From Anaerolinea sp. (lineage in GTDB: Bacteria > Chloroflexota > Anaerolineae > Anaerolineales > Anaerolineaceae), in the NCBI GenBank assembly GCA_013824385.1, contig PNNU01000269.1:1-5272 (forward strand): 5,272 nt of DNA. Reading direction: 5' to 3'. Positions 1-5,084 of the stretch are shown here, one piece after another (within the stretch, counting starts at the first letter, position 1; every line of letters begins with the position of its first letter). Both the position numbers and the translations under genes were made by a program. Under the pieces are notes generated by a model. That model was not told the origin of the DNA. It did no database searches and worked only from the letters and a program-made list of their open reading frames with translations.

Positions 1-125
1 TGAATGGTCACGTTGTTCAATTCCAGATTGTAGGTGGTTTCGCCATCAGGTTCTTCTGCGGACCAGATTGCGTAGCCGTCAGTTTCTGCAAGGGTGGTCA
101 CTTTTGGTTCGTATTCGTCTGCCAT
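1..125 (-). CDS. Small acidic conserved-looking hypothetical protein, N-terminal part only
   Basis: The frame opens with ATG at 125-123 and stays open for 41 codons to the window edge, so the C-terminus is missing. The start is well supported by an AAGGAG ribosome binding site six bases upstream. The protein begins MADEYEPKVTTLAETDGYAI and continues with WSAEEPDGET and a YNLELNNVTIH stretch. It is rich in Asp, Glu and Thr, has no signal peptide or membrane segment, and the alternating YNLELNNVTIH pattern suggests beta strands. I do not recognise a named family; the style recalls short soluble proteins annotated as hypothetical in Anaerolineae, but this is an impression from memory. It lies 57 bases downstream of the AI-2E permease gene on the same strand, with no obvious hairpin terminator between them, so read-through is possible. 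No function is assigned. Confidence 0.7.
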   Translation of the reverse strand, partial: MADEYEPKVTTLAETDGYAIWSAEEPDGETTYNLELNNVTI

Positions 126-182
126 AATATTCTCCTTTTTTATTGTTACAGGCTTGGTCGGATAATCAGTAAAATTGGAAAC

Positions 183-1409
183 TCAGATTTTTTCGTCAGT
201 TTTATTCTTGCGTTTGAACAGATGAAGAATTCGATTCCAAATTTTCTTAAAAGATTTCCTAATGGGGACTGGAGGCGGTAATGTTTTCAATCCCTCCCAC
301 GGATCTTGATCCATTAGTTTACGAAAGACATATGTCGAGATCAATTTTAAAGTCGCCAGCAATGGCGCTGAAAGCAGTACACCCACAAAACCAAACAAAC
401 TGGCAGATATGATCACCATGACCAACACAGCCGCAGGATGTACTCTAAGCGCATTGGACATTACACGTGGACTAATAAAATTATCCAAAATTAAATCTGT
501 CACCCATGCAACACCCACAACGATCAGTGCAAACACCAGAGGCTGCACTCCAAAATAATTGGTCTGGAAAAGTGAAACCAGGGCATAGGTCGTCCAGGCA
601 ATGAAAGGTCCAACATAGGGGACGAACCTGGCCGCACCAGCCAGCAAAGCCAGCAGGAAAAAGTATCGGACGCCCAATACGCTTAATAGAATTGAATAAA
701 TGACAATCGTTATGCCAATTACGATTAATTGTCCCCTCAAAAAAGCATTCCAAATTTTGGCAATTTGGTTTCCCAATTTTCTGATATCTTCCTCATAAGC
801 AGGAATATTCAGTTTGACCATATCACTACGTACGCCGCCGGTCTCAATCATAATAAAATAGGCAATCAGAATGATAAAGATTATGCCAACAACTGTTGTT
901 GCGGCGCCTGAGGCGATGGTCCCAATCAAATTTGCCAAATTGGAAAGAAGCGGTGAAACGACTCCCTGGATTTGGGTCCATAAGGAATTCAGATCAAATT
1001 GAGATAGATCAAGTTTAAAGGGGCCTATCATTAACGGTTTGCTTGATAAATCAGCAAATAATTGTGGCAAATCAGTGATTAATTTTTGCAGATAATTAAC
1101 CAGGTTCTGAATTTGTTCCACAATACTAATGCCACCCCAAGTTAACAATCCCATGACGATCAGAAATAAAAGGACAAAGATCAGGGTCGAAACAACCCGC
1201 CAGGGAATCTTGAGTCGTCTGTTAATGTAGCTGGCTAGGGGATGAAACAAATATGCCAATAAAAAAGAAACCAGAAGCGGTGCAAGGTAAACTTTAAAAC
1301 GATATAACAAATATATAACGATCAGGGAAGCAAGCATAGCCACTACAAGCTTGGCTGTGCCGCTCCAGCGTGGTGATGTTGTATTATTCTGGTCGTCCAT
1401 CATTGTCAT
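183..1409 (-). CDS. AI-2E family transporter (putative permease)
   Basis: A 408-residue integral membrane protein of the AI-2E/YdiK/PerM family (formerly UPF0118). Visible hallmarks: an N-terminal hydrophobic pair (about 19-37 and 41-57), a third span (about 72-95), a long soluble-type loop (about 97-165), then the C-terminal membrane block. Family motifs are AYFIMIE (183-189), FLRGQ (223-227), FVPYVGPFIAW (262-272) and the signature D309-N-F-I-S-P-R-V followed by LRVHP (321-325) and the GFVGVLLSAP stretch (340-349). A basic tail (about 380-408) follows the last helix. Family members have been linked to AI-2 export, ion exchange or small-molecule efflux, and the substrate cannot be told from sequence. 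The start at 1409 was preferred over the ATGs at 1403 and 1400 because AAAGG (1424-1420) lies ten bases from it and 16 or more from the others. Length is normal for the family. It is transcribed separately from the FHA gene because a strong terminator intervenes. Confidence 0.93.
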   Translation of the reverse strand: MTMMDDQNNTTSPRWSGTAKLVVAMLASLIVIYLLYRFKVYLAPLLVSFLLAYLFHPLASYINRRLKIPWRVVSTLIFVLLFLIVMGLLTWGGISIVEQIQNLVNYLQKLITDLPQLFADLSSKPLMIGPFKLDLSQFDLNSLWTQIQGVVSPLLSNLANLIGTIASGAATTVVGIIFIILIAYFIMIETGGVRSDMVKLNIPAYEEDIRKLGNQIAKIWNAFLRGQLIVIGITIVIYSILLSVLGVRYFFLLALLAGAARFVPYVGPFIAWTTYALVSLFQTNYFGVQPLVFALIVVGVAWVTDLILDNFISPRVMSNALRVHPAAVLVMVIISASLFGFVGVLLSAPLLATLKLISTYVFRKLMDQDPWEGLKTLPPPVPIRKSFKKIWNRILHLFKRKNKTDEKI

Positions 1410-1424
1410 TGTCTATTAACCTTT

Positions 1425-1452
1425 AGAATAATTATAAGAGATAAAAGGTCAA
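1425..1452 (-). promoter_or_regulatory. Probable promoter of the AI-2E permease gene
   Basis: Two overlapping readings are possible on the minus strand. TTGACC (1452-1447) lies 16 bases from TATTCT (1430-1425). Alternatively, a perfect TATAAT (1436-1431) is present, but only a T-run sits at its -35 position. Either would give a very short leader. The -35 hexamer TTGACC directly follows the T-tract of the upstream gene's terminator. Confidence 0.45.
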
Positions 1453-1491
1453 AAAAAAACTGGCTTTGCAAAAAACGCGCAAGCCAGTTTT
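1451..1491 (-). terminator. Intrinsic terminator of the FHA gene
   Basis: Read on the minus strand, an 11-bp perfect stem (arms 1491-1481 and 1466-1456, core AACTGGCTT / AAGCCAGTT) encloses a 14-base loop and ends in a run of nine T (1459-1451). It begins 18 bases after the FHA stop codon, so it is well placed to end that transcript. The other strand has only a weak T-run after the stem, so it acts leftward. Confidence 0.9.
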
Positions 1492-1508
1492 CGTGTATAT
1501 CTAACCTT

Positions 1509-2231
1509 TTAGACTGGACAGGCGTTGGTAATAAGCATATTTAATATACCCGGGAACAAGCTGCAATAACTATTTGTCAAATCAATAATTATCCACGGCA
1601 CCACGCAGAACAGCACCAGAATTCCGACCAGGATCAGGATGATCACTAATGCGCTGGTTTTCTTTTTCGGAGCCGCAGCGGGCGGAGGAACTTGTACCCT
1701 GGGTTGCTGATAGACGGGTACAGCCGATATTGACGGCGCAACCTGAACTGGCGGAGCTGAAATCACTGGGGTTGGAACCACAGGTACTGGGGCTGGAACC
1801 ATAGGTACTGGGGCTGGAACCACAGGTGCTGGTACTGGAGCAACCACTGGTTGGACCACAGTTTTCTGTTCTTGTTGGACAGGTGGAACCGCTCCGCGTT
1901 GAACCGCCACCGTGGCATTTGGATCTGTACTGGTGACTTCGTATCGCAGAACGATCTTTTCTCCCAATGTAATTACTTCTCCGGGTTTTAGGAGCACAGG
2001 TCCAGTTAACCGTTGGCCGTAAATAAAGGTACCATTGGTGGATCCAAGATCTTCAATCCGATAAGCAGCTCCATCCAGGACCAGTCGGAGATGCCTCCTC
2101 GAAACTTCCGGATCATTAATAACCAGATCACTGGTCAGATCCCGGCCGAGGAATAATTCAGTTCTTTCCAGAGGAAATTCTGTCCCCGTCCCTGTACCGC
2201 TTTGAATAATTAATTTATATGTGATTGCCAT
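1509..2231 (-). CDS. FHA-domain protein with Pro-rich linker and C-terminal membrane anchor
   Basis: A 240-residue protein. Residues about 5-98 form a forkhead-associated domain, which binds phosphothreonine. The core residues are visible: G29-R30, S44-R-R-H47, and L62-G-S-T-N-G-T68. Residues about 112-188 are a low-complexity Pro/Val/Ala linker containing a 7-residue repeat (VPAPVPM, VPAPVPV, VPTPVIS). Then come three lysines (189-191), a single hydrophobic span (about 194-217) and a 20-residue tail with Cys223 and Cys238. Positive charge before the span predicts that the FHA domain is cytoplasmic and the short tail is outside. In this family such proteins read the output of Hanks-type Ser/Thr kinases, but no kinase or phosphatase gene is in the window, so the partner is unknown. 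The start is fixed by AAGGAGG four bases upstream of ATG. It has its own promoter and terminator, so it is monocistronic. Confidence 0.92.
   Translation of the reverse strand: MAITYKLIIQSGTGTGTEFPLERTELFLGRDLTSDLVINDPEVSRRHLRLVLDGAAYRIEDLGSTNGTFIYGQRLTGPVLLKPGEVITLGEKIVLRYEVTSTDPNATVAVQRGAVPPVQQEQKTVVQPVVAPVPAPVVPAPVPMVPAPVPVVPTPVISAPPVQVAPSISAVPVYQQPRVQVPPPAAAPKKKTSALVIILILVGILVLFCVVPWIIIDLTNSYCSLFPGILNMLITNACPV
1765..1821 (-). repeat. 21-bp-period tandem repeat inside the FHA gene's Pro-rich linker
   Basis: The 15-mer ACTGGGGYTGGAACC (plus-strand reading) occurs at 1765, 1786 and 1807, exactly 21 bases apart. The last two copies are identical over 18 bases (1783-1800 and 1804-1821). Each unit encodes seven residues of the Pro/Val linker, so gain or loss of a unit keeps the frame. 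Confidence 0.85.
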
Positions 2232-2264
2232 TAATCCTCCTTGTCGCTGCTTTTTAACATCTTA

Positions 2265-2293
2265 AGTTTAGCAACGCAGAGTTATAAAGTCAA
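2265..2293 (-). promoter_or_regulatory. Promoter of the FHA gene
   Basis: On the minus strand TTGACT (2293-2288) is separated by 17 bases from TAAACT (2270-2265). The -35 matches the sigma-70 consensus at five of six positions and the -10 at four of six. The -10 ends 33 bases before the ATG, leaving a leader that includes the AAGGAGG site (2242-2236). Confidence 0.65.
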
Positions 2294-2310
2294 CACTAAA
2301 TCTGAAGAGA

Positions 2311-2334
2311 AATTTGGGAATTTGGGAATTTGGG
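2311..2334. repeat. Three exact tandem copies of AATTTGGG
   Basis: The 8-base unit AATTTGGG occurs three times without interruption (2311-2318, 2319-2326, 2327-2334). It is followed by two copies of GTTGGAA (2334-2340, 2341-2347) and an A10 run. The pattern looks like slippage-generated simple sequence at the edge of the hairpin-bearing element. No function is visible. Confidence 0.9.
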
Positions 2335-2379
2335 TTGGAAGTTGGAAAAAAAAAACCCCACCATGCCGTGTGTTGCAAA

Positions 2380-2439
2380 GTTTTGAACCTGCCGAAGCAG
2401 GATGGGTTCCTCCACTAAAACGCCGCCTTGGCCGAAGCC
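2380..2439. repeat. Structured intergenic element with two UUCG-type hairpins (minus-strand reading)
   Basis: CCTGC-CGAA-GCAGG (2388-2401) and GGC-CGAA-GCC (2430-2439) are perfect hairpins. Read on the minus strand both close as C(UUCG)G, the unusually stable tetraloop. The first is extended by GAA/TTC (2385-2387 with 2407-2409) and, across a bulge, by GTTTT/AAAAC (2380-2384 with 2417-2421). No T-tract directly follows on either strand, so it is not a simple terminator. A dispersed palindromic repeat or a small structured RNA are the plausible readings; the sequence alone cannot decide between them. Confidence 0.5.
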
Positions 2440-2495
2440 TATCGCGTTGTTCGAATGATATATGGAATCCTTTTTTAAAGTGTTGGCTCAAAACC

Positions 2496-2509
2496 GATGT
2501 TACAACATC
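2496..2509. promoter_or_regulatory. Possible operator: GATGTT-AC-AACATC dyad
   Basis: Six-base perfect arms (2496-2501 and 2504-2509) surround a two-base centre, a geometry seen in binding sites of dimeric repressors. It lies 107 bases upstream of thpR. No matching regulator is in the window, and a short dyad of this size can occur by chance. Confidence 0.2.
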
Positions 2510-2615
2510 ACGAACACAGCAGGGCAACTGTCTTATACCATTAATCCACAAAAAAGGATAGCCATAAATCAATCTGTTAAAAGTCAAGATACAAAAAATG
2601 TGATAAAAATGAATC

Positions 2616-3209
2616 ATGGAAGAAAAACTGCGAGCATTCATTGCAATAGAACTTGACCCTGTTATCAAAGGGGTTATTCACTCCTTCGAAAGTGGATTAA
2701 AACCCAGAAGCCCGTCAGGTTTACGCTGGGTAAAAACCGATCAATTACACCTAACCTTGAAGTTTCTGGGAGATATCAATCAAACACAGGCAAAAGAGGT
2801 TTCTCTGGCAATCAGTCGGGTCGTAGCCGAAAAACCTCCCTTCACTCTTCTGGTTGGCAAAACGGGTGCGTTTCCTAATTGGCGCAATCCACGCACACTT
2901 TGGATTGGGCTCAATATGAGTAACGAACTGGATGGATTATTTCAACAACTGGATGCCGCACTTGGTTCACTCGGATTCACCCCGGAAGGCAAGCCATTTT
3001 CACCCCATCTGACACTTAGCCGGGTTTCTGATACTGTTGATCCGCGGATGGTTCAACCGCTACAAAAAGAGTTTGACGCCTTTCCGGTTGCTTCCCTTTC
3101 ACCCTGGCATGTCAGCGAAGTGGTGTTGTTTAAATCTGTATTGCAGCCTGGCGGCCCCATCTATACACCAATCTCGCGGCACACTTTAAAATTAAGTCAA
3201 AAGATGTGA
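2616..3209 (+). CDS. thpR: RNA 2',3'-cyclic phosphodiesterase (ThpR/LigT family)
   Basis: A 197-residue soluble protein of the 2H phosphoesterase superfamily. The two catalytic tetrapeptides are intact: H45-L-T-L48 and H131-L-T-L134, each followed by the usual context (LKFLG after the first, SR after the second). The N-terminus RAFIAIELD and the central FPNWRNPRTLWIGL segment are typical of bacterial ThpR. The family opens RNA 2',3'-cyclic phosphates to 2'-phosphomonoesters and can join tRNA halves by a 2'-5' bond in vitro. Length is normal. The ATG at 2616 gives the expected N-terminus, but no Shine-Dalgarno sequence precedes it. A GATAAA hexamer ends nine bases upstream, so the mRNA may be leaderless or nearly so. 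It is followed after 34 bases by rsfS on the same strand, with no terminator between, so the two are probably co-transcribed. The symbol rests on family membership. Confidence 0.93.
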   Translation: MEEKLRAFIAIELDPVIKGVIHSFESGLKPRSPSGLRWVKTDQLHLTLKFLGDINQTQAKEVSLAISRVVAEKPPFTLLVGKTGAFPNWRNPRTLWIGLNMSNELDGLFQQLDAALGSLGFTPEGKPFSPHLTLSRVSDTVDPRMVQPLQKEFDAFPVASLSPWHVSEVVLFKSVLQPGGPIYTPISRHTLKLSQKM

Positions 3210-3232
3210 TAGAATTTTTAACCATATTGAAA

Positions 3233-3246
3233 AGAGGTGTCTTCTG
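3233..3246 (+). promoter_or_regulatory. Ribosome binding site that sets a CTG start for rsfS
   Basis: AGAGG (3233-3237) is followed by six bases and then CTG (3244-3246) in the RsfS frame. The frame is open back to the thpR stop but contains no ATG, GTG or TTG before 3382. ATT codons at 3214 and 3226 are the only other unusual candidates: the one at 3214 has no Shine-Dalgarno sequence before it, and the one at 3226 lies upstream of AGAGG. Confidence 0.65.
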
Positions 3247-3588
3247 GAAGCGTTAGATAAAGCACATGCGGTAATAAATTTTTTAGAGGAGAAAAAAGCT
3301 GAAAAAATTGTCCTCCTCGACATTCAAGAGATTTCATCATTTACCAGCTATTTCATCATCTGCAACGGTACGAGTGACCGTATGTTGGATGCGTTGTCTT
3401 CTACATTGAGAGAATACGCGAAAAGTGAGTTCAAACAACCGATTACCGTCGAGGGCGATTCGCGCACCGGATGGATGATCGCCGATCTGAGAGACGTGGT
3501 GGTCCATTTCTTTTCTCCAGATCAACGCAGGTATTACAGCCTTGAACAACTTTGGGAAAAAGGCAAACGCCTGGTCAGTTTACAATAA
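3244..3588 (+). CDS. rsfS: Ribosomal silencing factor RsfS
   Basis: A 114-residue protein if it starts at the CTG at 3244. RsfS (DUF143/Iojap family) binds ribosomal protein uL14 on the free 50S subunit and blocks subunit joining when nutrients are short. Family features in order: an N-terminal helix (about 2-18), KAEKIVLLDI (18-27), SSFTSYFIICNGTS (31-44, where most relatives have T-D-Y/W-F; here Ser replaces Asp), the GWMIADLRDVVVHFF strand region, and the C-terminal RRYYSLEQLW motif. Starting at the first standard codon (ATG 3382) would leave 68 residues and delete the conserved KIVLLDI and YFIIC region, so a non-standard start is much more likely. The length of 114 fits the family (about 105-130). 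It sits 34 bases after thpR, not next to nadD as in many genomes. A strong terminator follows directly. Confidence 0.9.
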   Translation: MEALDKAHAVINFLEEKKAEKIVLLDIQEISSFTSYFIICNGTSDRMLDALSSTLREYAKSEFKQPITVEGDSRTGWMIADLRDVVVHFFSPDQRRYYSLEQLWEKGKRLVSLQ

Positions 3589-3590
3589 TC

Positions 3591-3633
3591 AAAAAAGTAC
3601 GGAGGGTTTACTTCGCCCTCCGTACTTTTTTTT
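3591..3633. terminator. Bidirectional intrinsic terminator between rsfS and the peroxiredoxin gene
   Basis: A 16-bp perfect stem (3591-3606 with 3616-3631) has core GTACGGAGGG / CCCTCCGTAC and a nine-base loop. Rightward it ends in eight T (3626-3633); leftward it ends in six T (complement of 3596-3591). It serves both convergent genes. The peroxiredoxin stop codon (3634-3632) overlaps the T-tract. Confidence 0.95.
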
Positions 3634-4084
3634 AAAGTGCCGCCAGAATTTCTTTACTATGCCCGGCCGGTTTCACCTCTTCAAAGACTTTTTTAACCAA
3701 CCCTTCTTTTGAGATCAGGTAAGTGGTGCGTAAAATACCCATGTATTCGCGCCCCATCATTTTCTTTTTTGCCCATACGCCGTATAGTTCACATACTTTG
3801 TGGTCTTCGTCAGAAAGAAGCGTAAAAGGTAATTGATATTTTTGTTTAAATTTGGCATGCGATTTGGGGCTGTCAGCACTTAGCCCGAGAATCATCACGC
3901 CGGCCTTTTCATATTCGCTGTAATCGTCTCTAAAGGCGCAGGCTTCAGTGGTACAGCCCGGGGTGTCATCTTTCGGGTAAAAATAGAGAATCACATCCGT
4001 GCCGCGATAGTCAGACAATTTACGAGATGTGCCGGTTTCATCCAATAATGCAAAATCAGGTGCGGGGGTATTTTCAGTTATCAT
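3632..4084 (-). CDS. bcp: Thioredoxin-dependent thiol peroxidase, PrxQ/Bcp-type peroxiredoxin
   Basis: A 150-residue cytoplasmic enzyme that reduces H2O2 and organic hydroperoxides with thioredoxin as usual reductant. The active-site segment YPKDDTPGCTTEACAFRD is present: peroxidatic Cys44 lies in the TPGC-T context, resolving Cys49 is five residues later as in Bcp/PrxQ, and the conserved Arg is R119 (GILRTTYLI). The N-terminal APDFALLDETG and the C-terminal AGHSKEIL are also typical. A third cysteine, Cys88, is not part of the catalytic pair. Length matches the family (about 150-157). The start at 4084 has GGAGG five bases upstream. The gene converges on rsfS and shares its terminator. It follows the UbiA-like gene on the same strand after 82 bases, with no hairpin between them, but has its own -10 box. 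No OxyR- or PerR-like site was identified. Confidence 0.95.
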   Translation of the reverse strand: MITENTPAPDFALLDETGTSRKLSDYRGTDVILYFYPKDDTPGCTTEACAFRDDYSEYEKAGVMILGLSADSPKSHAKFKQKYQLPFTLLSDEDHKVCELYGVWAKKKMMGREYMGILRTTYLISKEGLVKKVFEEVKPAGHSKEILAAL

Positions 4085-4106
4085 TTATTCCTCCAATTCT
4101 TACCCA

Positions 4107-4112
4107 ATTATA
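4107..4112 (-). promoter_or_regulatory. -10 box of the peroxiredoxin gene
   Basis: A perfect TATAAT (4112-4107, minus strand) lies 22 bases before the ATG, with the GGAGG site (4094-4090) between. No good -35 is visible at 16-18 bases (ATATTT at the 17-base position), so strength is uncertain or activator-dependent. Confidence 0.45.
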
Positions 4113-4166
4113 CCTATTTGATATTGGAAAAATATTAGATTAATCCGCACCCTGTACAAAACGAAA

Positions 4167-5075
4167 CTAAGAAATCCAAAGCGTGAATGACACAAGGTAA
4201 GCCATCACCACAAATGTCCCCGCCGCAGTCAGTTTGAGGATCTTCCAGCGTGGAGGAGCGCCATTGATGATGCCCTGAATCTGGATGATTTGAAAAATAC
4301 CGATTACCAGAGGTAAGAACATGGGCCAGGTGAGTGACCAGGGTTGCCACAGAAGTGCAAACACAGCCACGAAGAGGAAAGCGATCAGCACCAGGTAATT
4401 GTGCGCCTGCATGGATCGCAGCCAGTCCAGTCTTACCACCATGGATTGAACTCGGTGAGTGCGGTCAAACGCATAAGTTTCAAGAGAGTTTACGATTTTC
4501 AGTGCGAGATAGAGTAAAGTGATGGGCAGGGTCAACATAATTAGCAGCACATGCAAGCTCGGTTCGTTAAGCAGATAACCGATGGCCGGAACCAGGTTGC
4601 AGATCAGAATGGCTTCTCCGACTTCGCCATATCCCCTTCTATCCAATTGCAGCGGTGGTGTGGCAGCAAAGAAACTGATCAAGAAAGCCAGCCCCAACAT
4701 GAATACCGCCGAAAGATTGATGGCGTGCCGAAACATCAACAAGACCGTATCCAGTGCGCCTGCGGTGAGCAGCGTCATGGCAATCACCAATAACGTTTGC
4801 CTGTCCATGCCTTTAAGCAATGCGTAGCGCGGATCGTCGGGATGAAGGTTGCCAGTCTTGGAGTTGGGATGATCAAAAAAAGCAGAAAGATAACTGCGCA
4901 TCAAGATCAGGAATATTCCGAGCAAAGAGCCAAATAAAATATTTATCCAATCCAATGAGCCGCCCTGGTGTTTCACCAGTCCGACCCCGATGGAATAGGT
5001 TAGCAACACCCAAACCAATAATTGAGGCTGGATAATAAAGAGATAACTGGAACTTTTCTGTTCTTCAGAGGGCAT
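4167..5075 (-). CDS. UbiA-family prenyltransferase-like integral membrane protein with degenerate catalytic motifs
   Basis: A 302-residue polytopic membrane protein with about nine hydrophobic segments (roughly 11-34, 44-67, 94-115, 121-138, 154-169, 174-194, 226-244, 248-268, 280-300). UbiA-like features: a polar loop after the second helix (D68-HPNSKTGN to D80-D81), the ATPPLQLDRRGYGEVGEA stretch (138-155) matching the family's loop before a GE-containing helix, and N196-S-L-E199-x4-D204-R ending in VVRLD (213-217). UbiA enzymes attach prenyl chains to aromatic acceptors such as quinone or heme precursors. The usual NxxxDxxxD first motif reads S64-AFF-D68-HPN-S72 here, keeping only the central Asp. 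The second motif keeps E199 and D204. It may be a divergent enzyme or a non-catalytic relative; the substrate is unknown. The start at 5075 has only a weak AGTAGG-like site before it. It is first in line before the peroxiredoxin gene. Confidence 0.75.
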   Translation of the reverse strand: MPSEEQKSSSYLFIIQPQLLVWVLLTYSIGVGLVKHQGGSLDWINILFGSLLGIFLILMRSYLSAFFDHPNSKTGNLHPDDPRYALLKGMDRQTLLVIAMTLLTAGALDTVLLMFRHAINLSAVFMLGLAFLISFFAATPPLQLDRRGYGEVGEAILICNLVPAIGYLLNEPSLHVLLIMLTLPITLLYLALKIVNSLETYAFDRTHRVQSMVVRLDWLRSMQAHNYLVLIAFLFVAVFALLWQPWSLTWPMFLPLVIGIFQIIQIQGIINGAPPRWKILKLTAAGTFVVMAYLVSFTLWIS

Positions 5076-5084
5076 TTTACCTAC

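Larger units (their letters stand above)
2232..2615. other. 384-base divergent intergenic region without a convincing gene
   Basis: This stretch separates the leftward FHA gene from the rightward thpR gene. It contains the FHA ribosome binding site and promoter, three tandem 8-bp units (2311-2334), an A10 tract (2346-2355), a hairpin cluster (2380-2439), and a 14-bp dyad (2496-2509). Close to thpR there is a weak promoter-like pair, TTAAAA (2577-2582) and GATAAA (2602-2607). Open frames exist on both strands (for example 2282-2668 minus), but they have skewed composition (Arg/Ser-rich, homopolymer Phe or Lys from the A-tract), lack ribosome binding sites and cross regulatory sequence, so I do not call them genes. 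The length is unusual compared with the 34-100-base gaps elsewhere in the window. Confidence 0.7.

Noticed and set aside
481..911. Open frames on both strands within the AI-2E gene
   Set aside because: They lie wholly inside a well-supported gene in other frames and show no family features.
2380..2421. Hairpin considered as an intrinsic terminator
   Set aside because: No T-run follows directly on either strand. The T10 (complement of the A10 tract) is more than 20 bases beyond the stem in the leftward direction, and no leftward gene ends here.
2385..2460. tRNA-like strings (GGTTCAAAAC on the minus strand, TTCGAAT on the plus strand)
   Set aside because: The flanking bases do not form a T-stem and no acceptor, D or anticodon stems can be assembled.
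2241..2561. Open frame of 106 codons on the plus strand
   Set aside because: It starts inside the FHA gene's leader and promoter, lacks a Shine-Dalgarno sequence and encodes low-information sequence across the repeats.
2282..2668. Open frame of 128 codons on the minus strand across the intergenic region
   Set aside because: It overlaps the start of thpR, covers the repeats and hairpins, has a Phe run from the A-tract and an Arg-rich hairpin-derived segment, and has no ribosome binding site. It resembles translated non-coding repeat sequence.
3337..3549. Minus-strand frame of 70 codons opposite rsfS
   Set aside because: It lies antisense to a conserved gene; its openness follows from the codon use of rsfS.
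3382..3588. RsfS as a truncated or broken gene starting at the first ATG
   Set aside because: The frame is intact upstream and carries the conserved N-terminal half; only the start codon is unusual.
4334..5035. Several plus-strand frames of 62-81 codons opposite the UbiA-like gene
   Set aside because: They are antisense shadows with Cys/Arg/Gln-rich unstructured translations and no ribosome binding sites.
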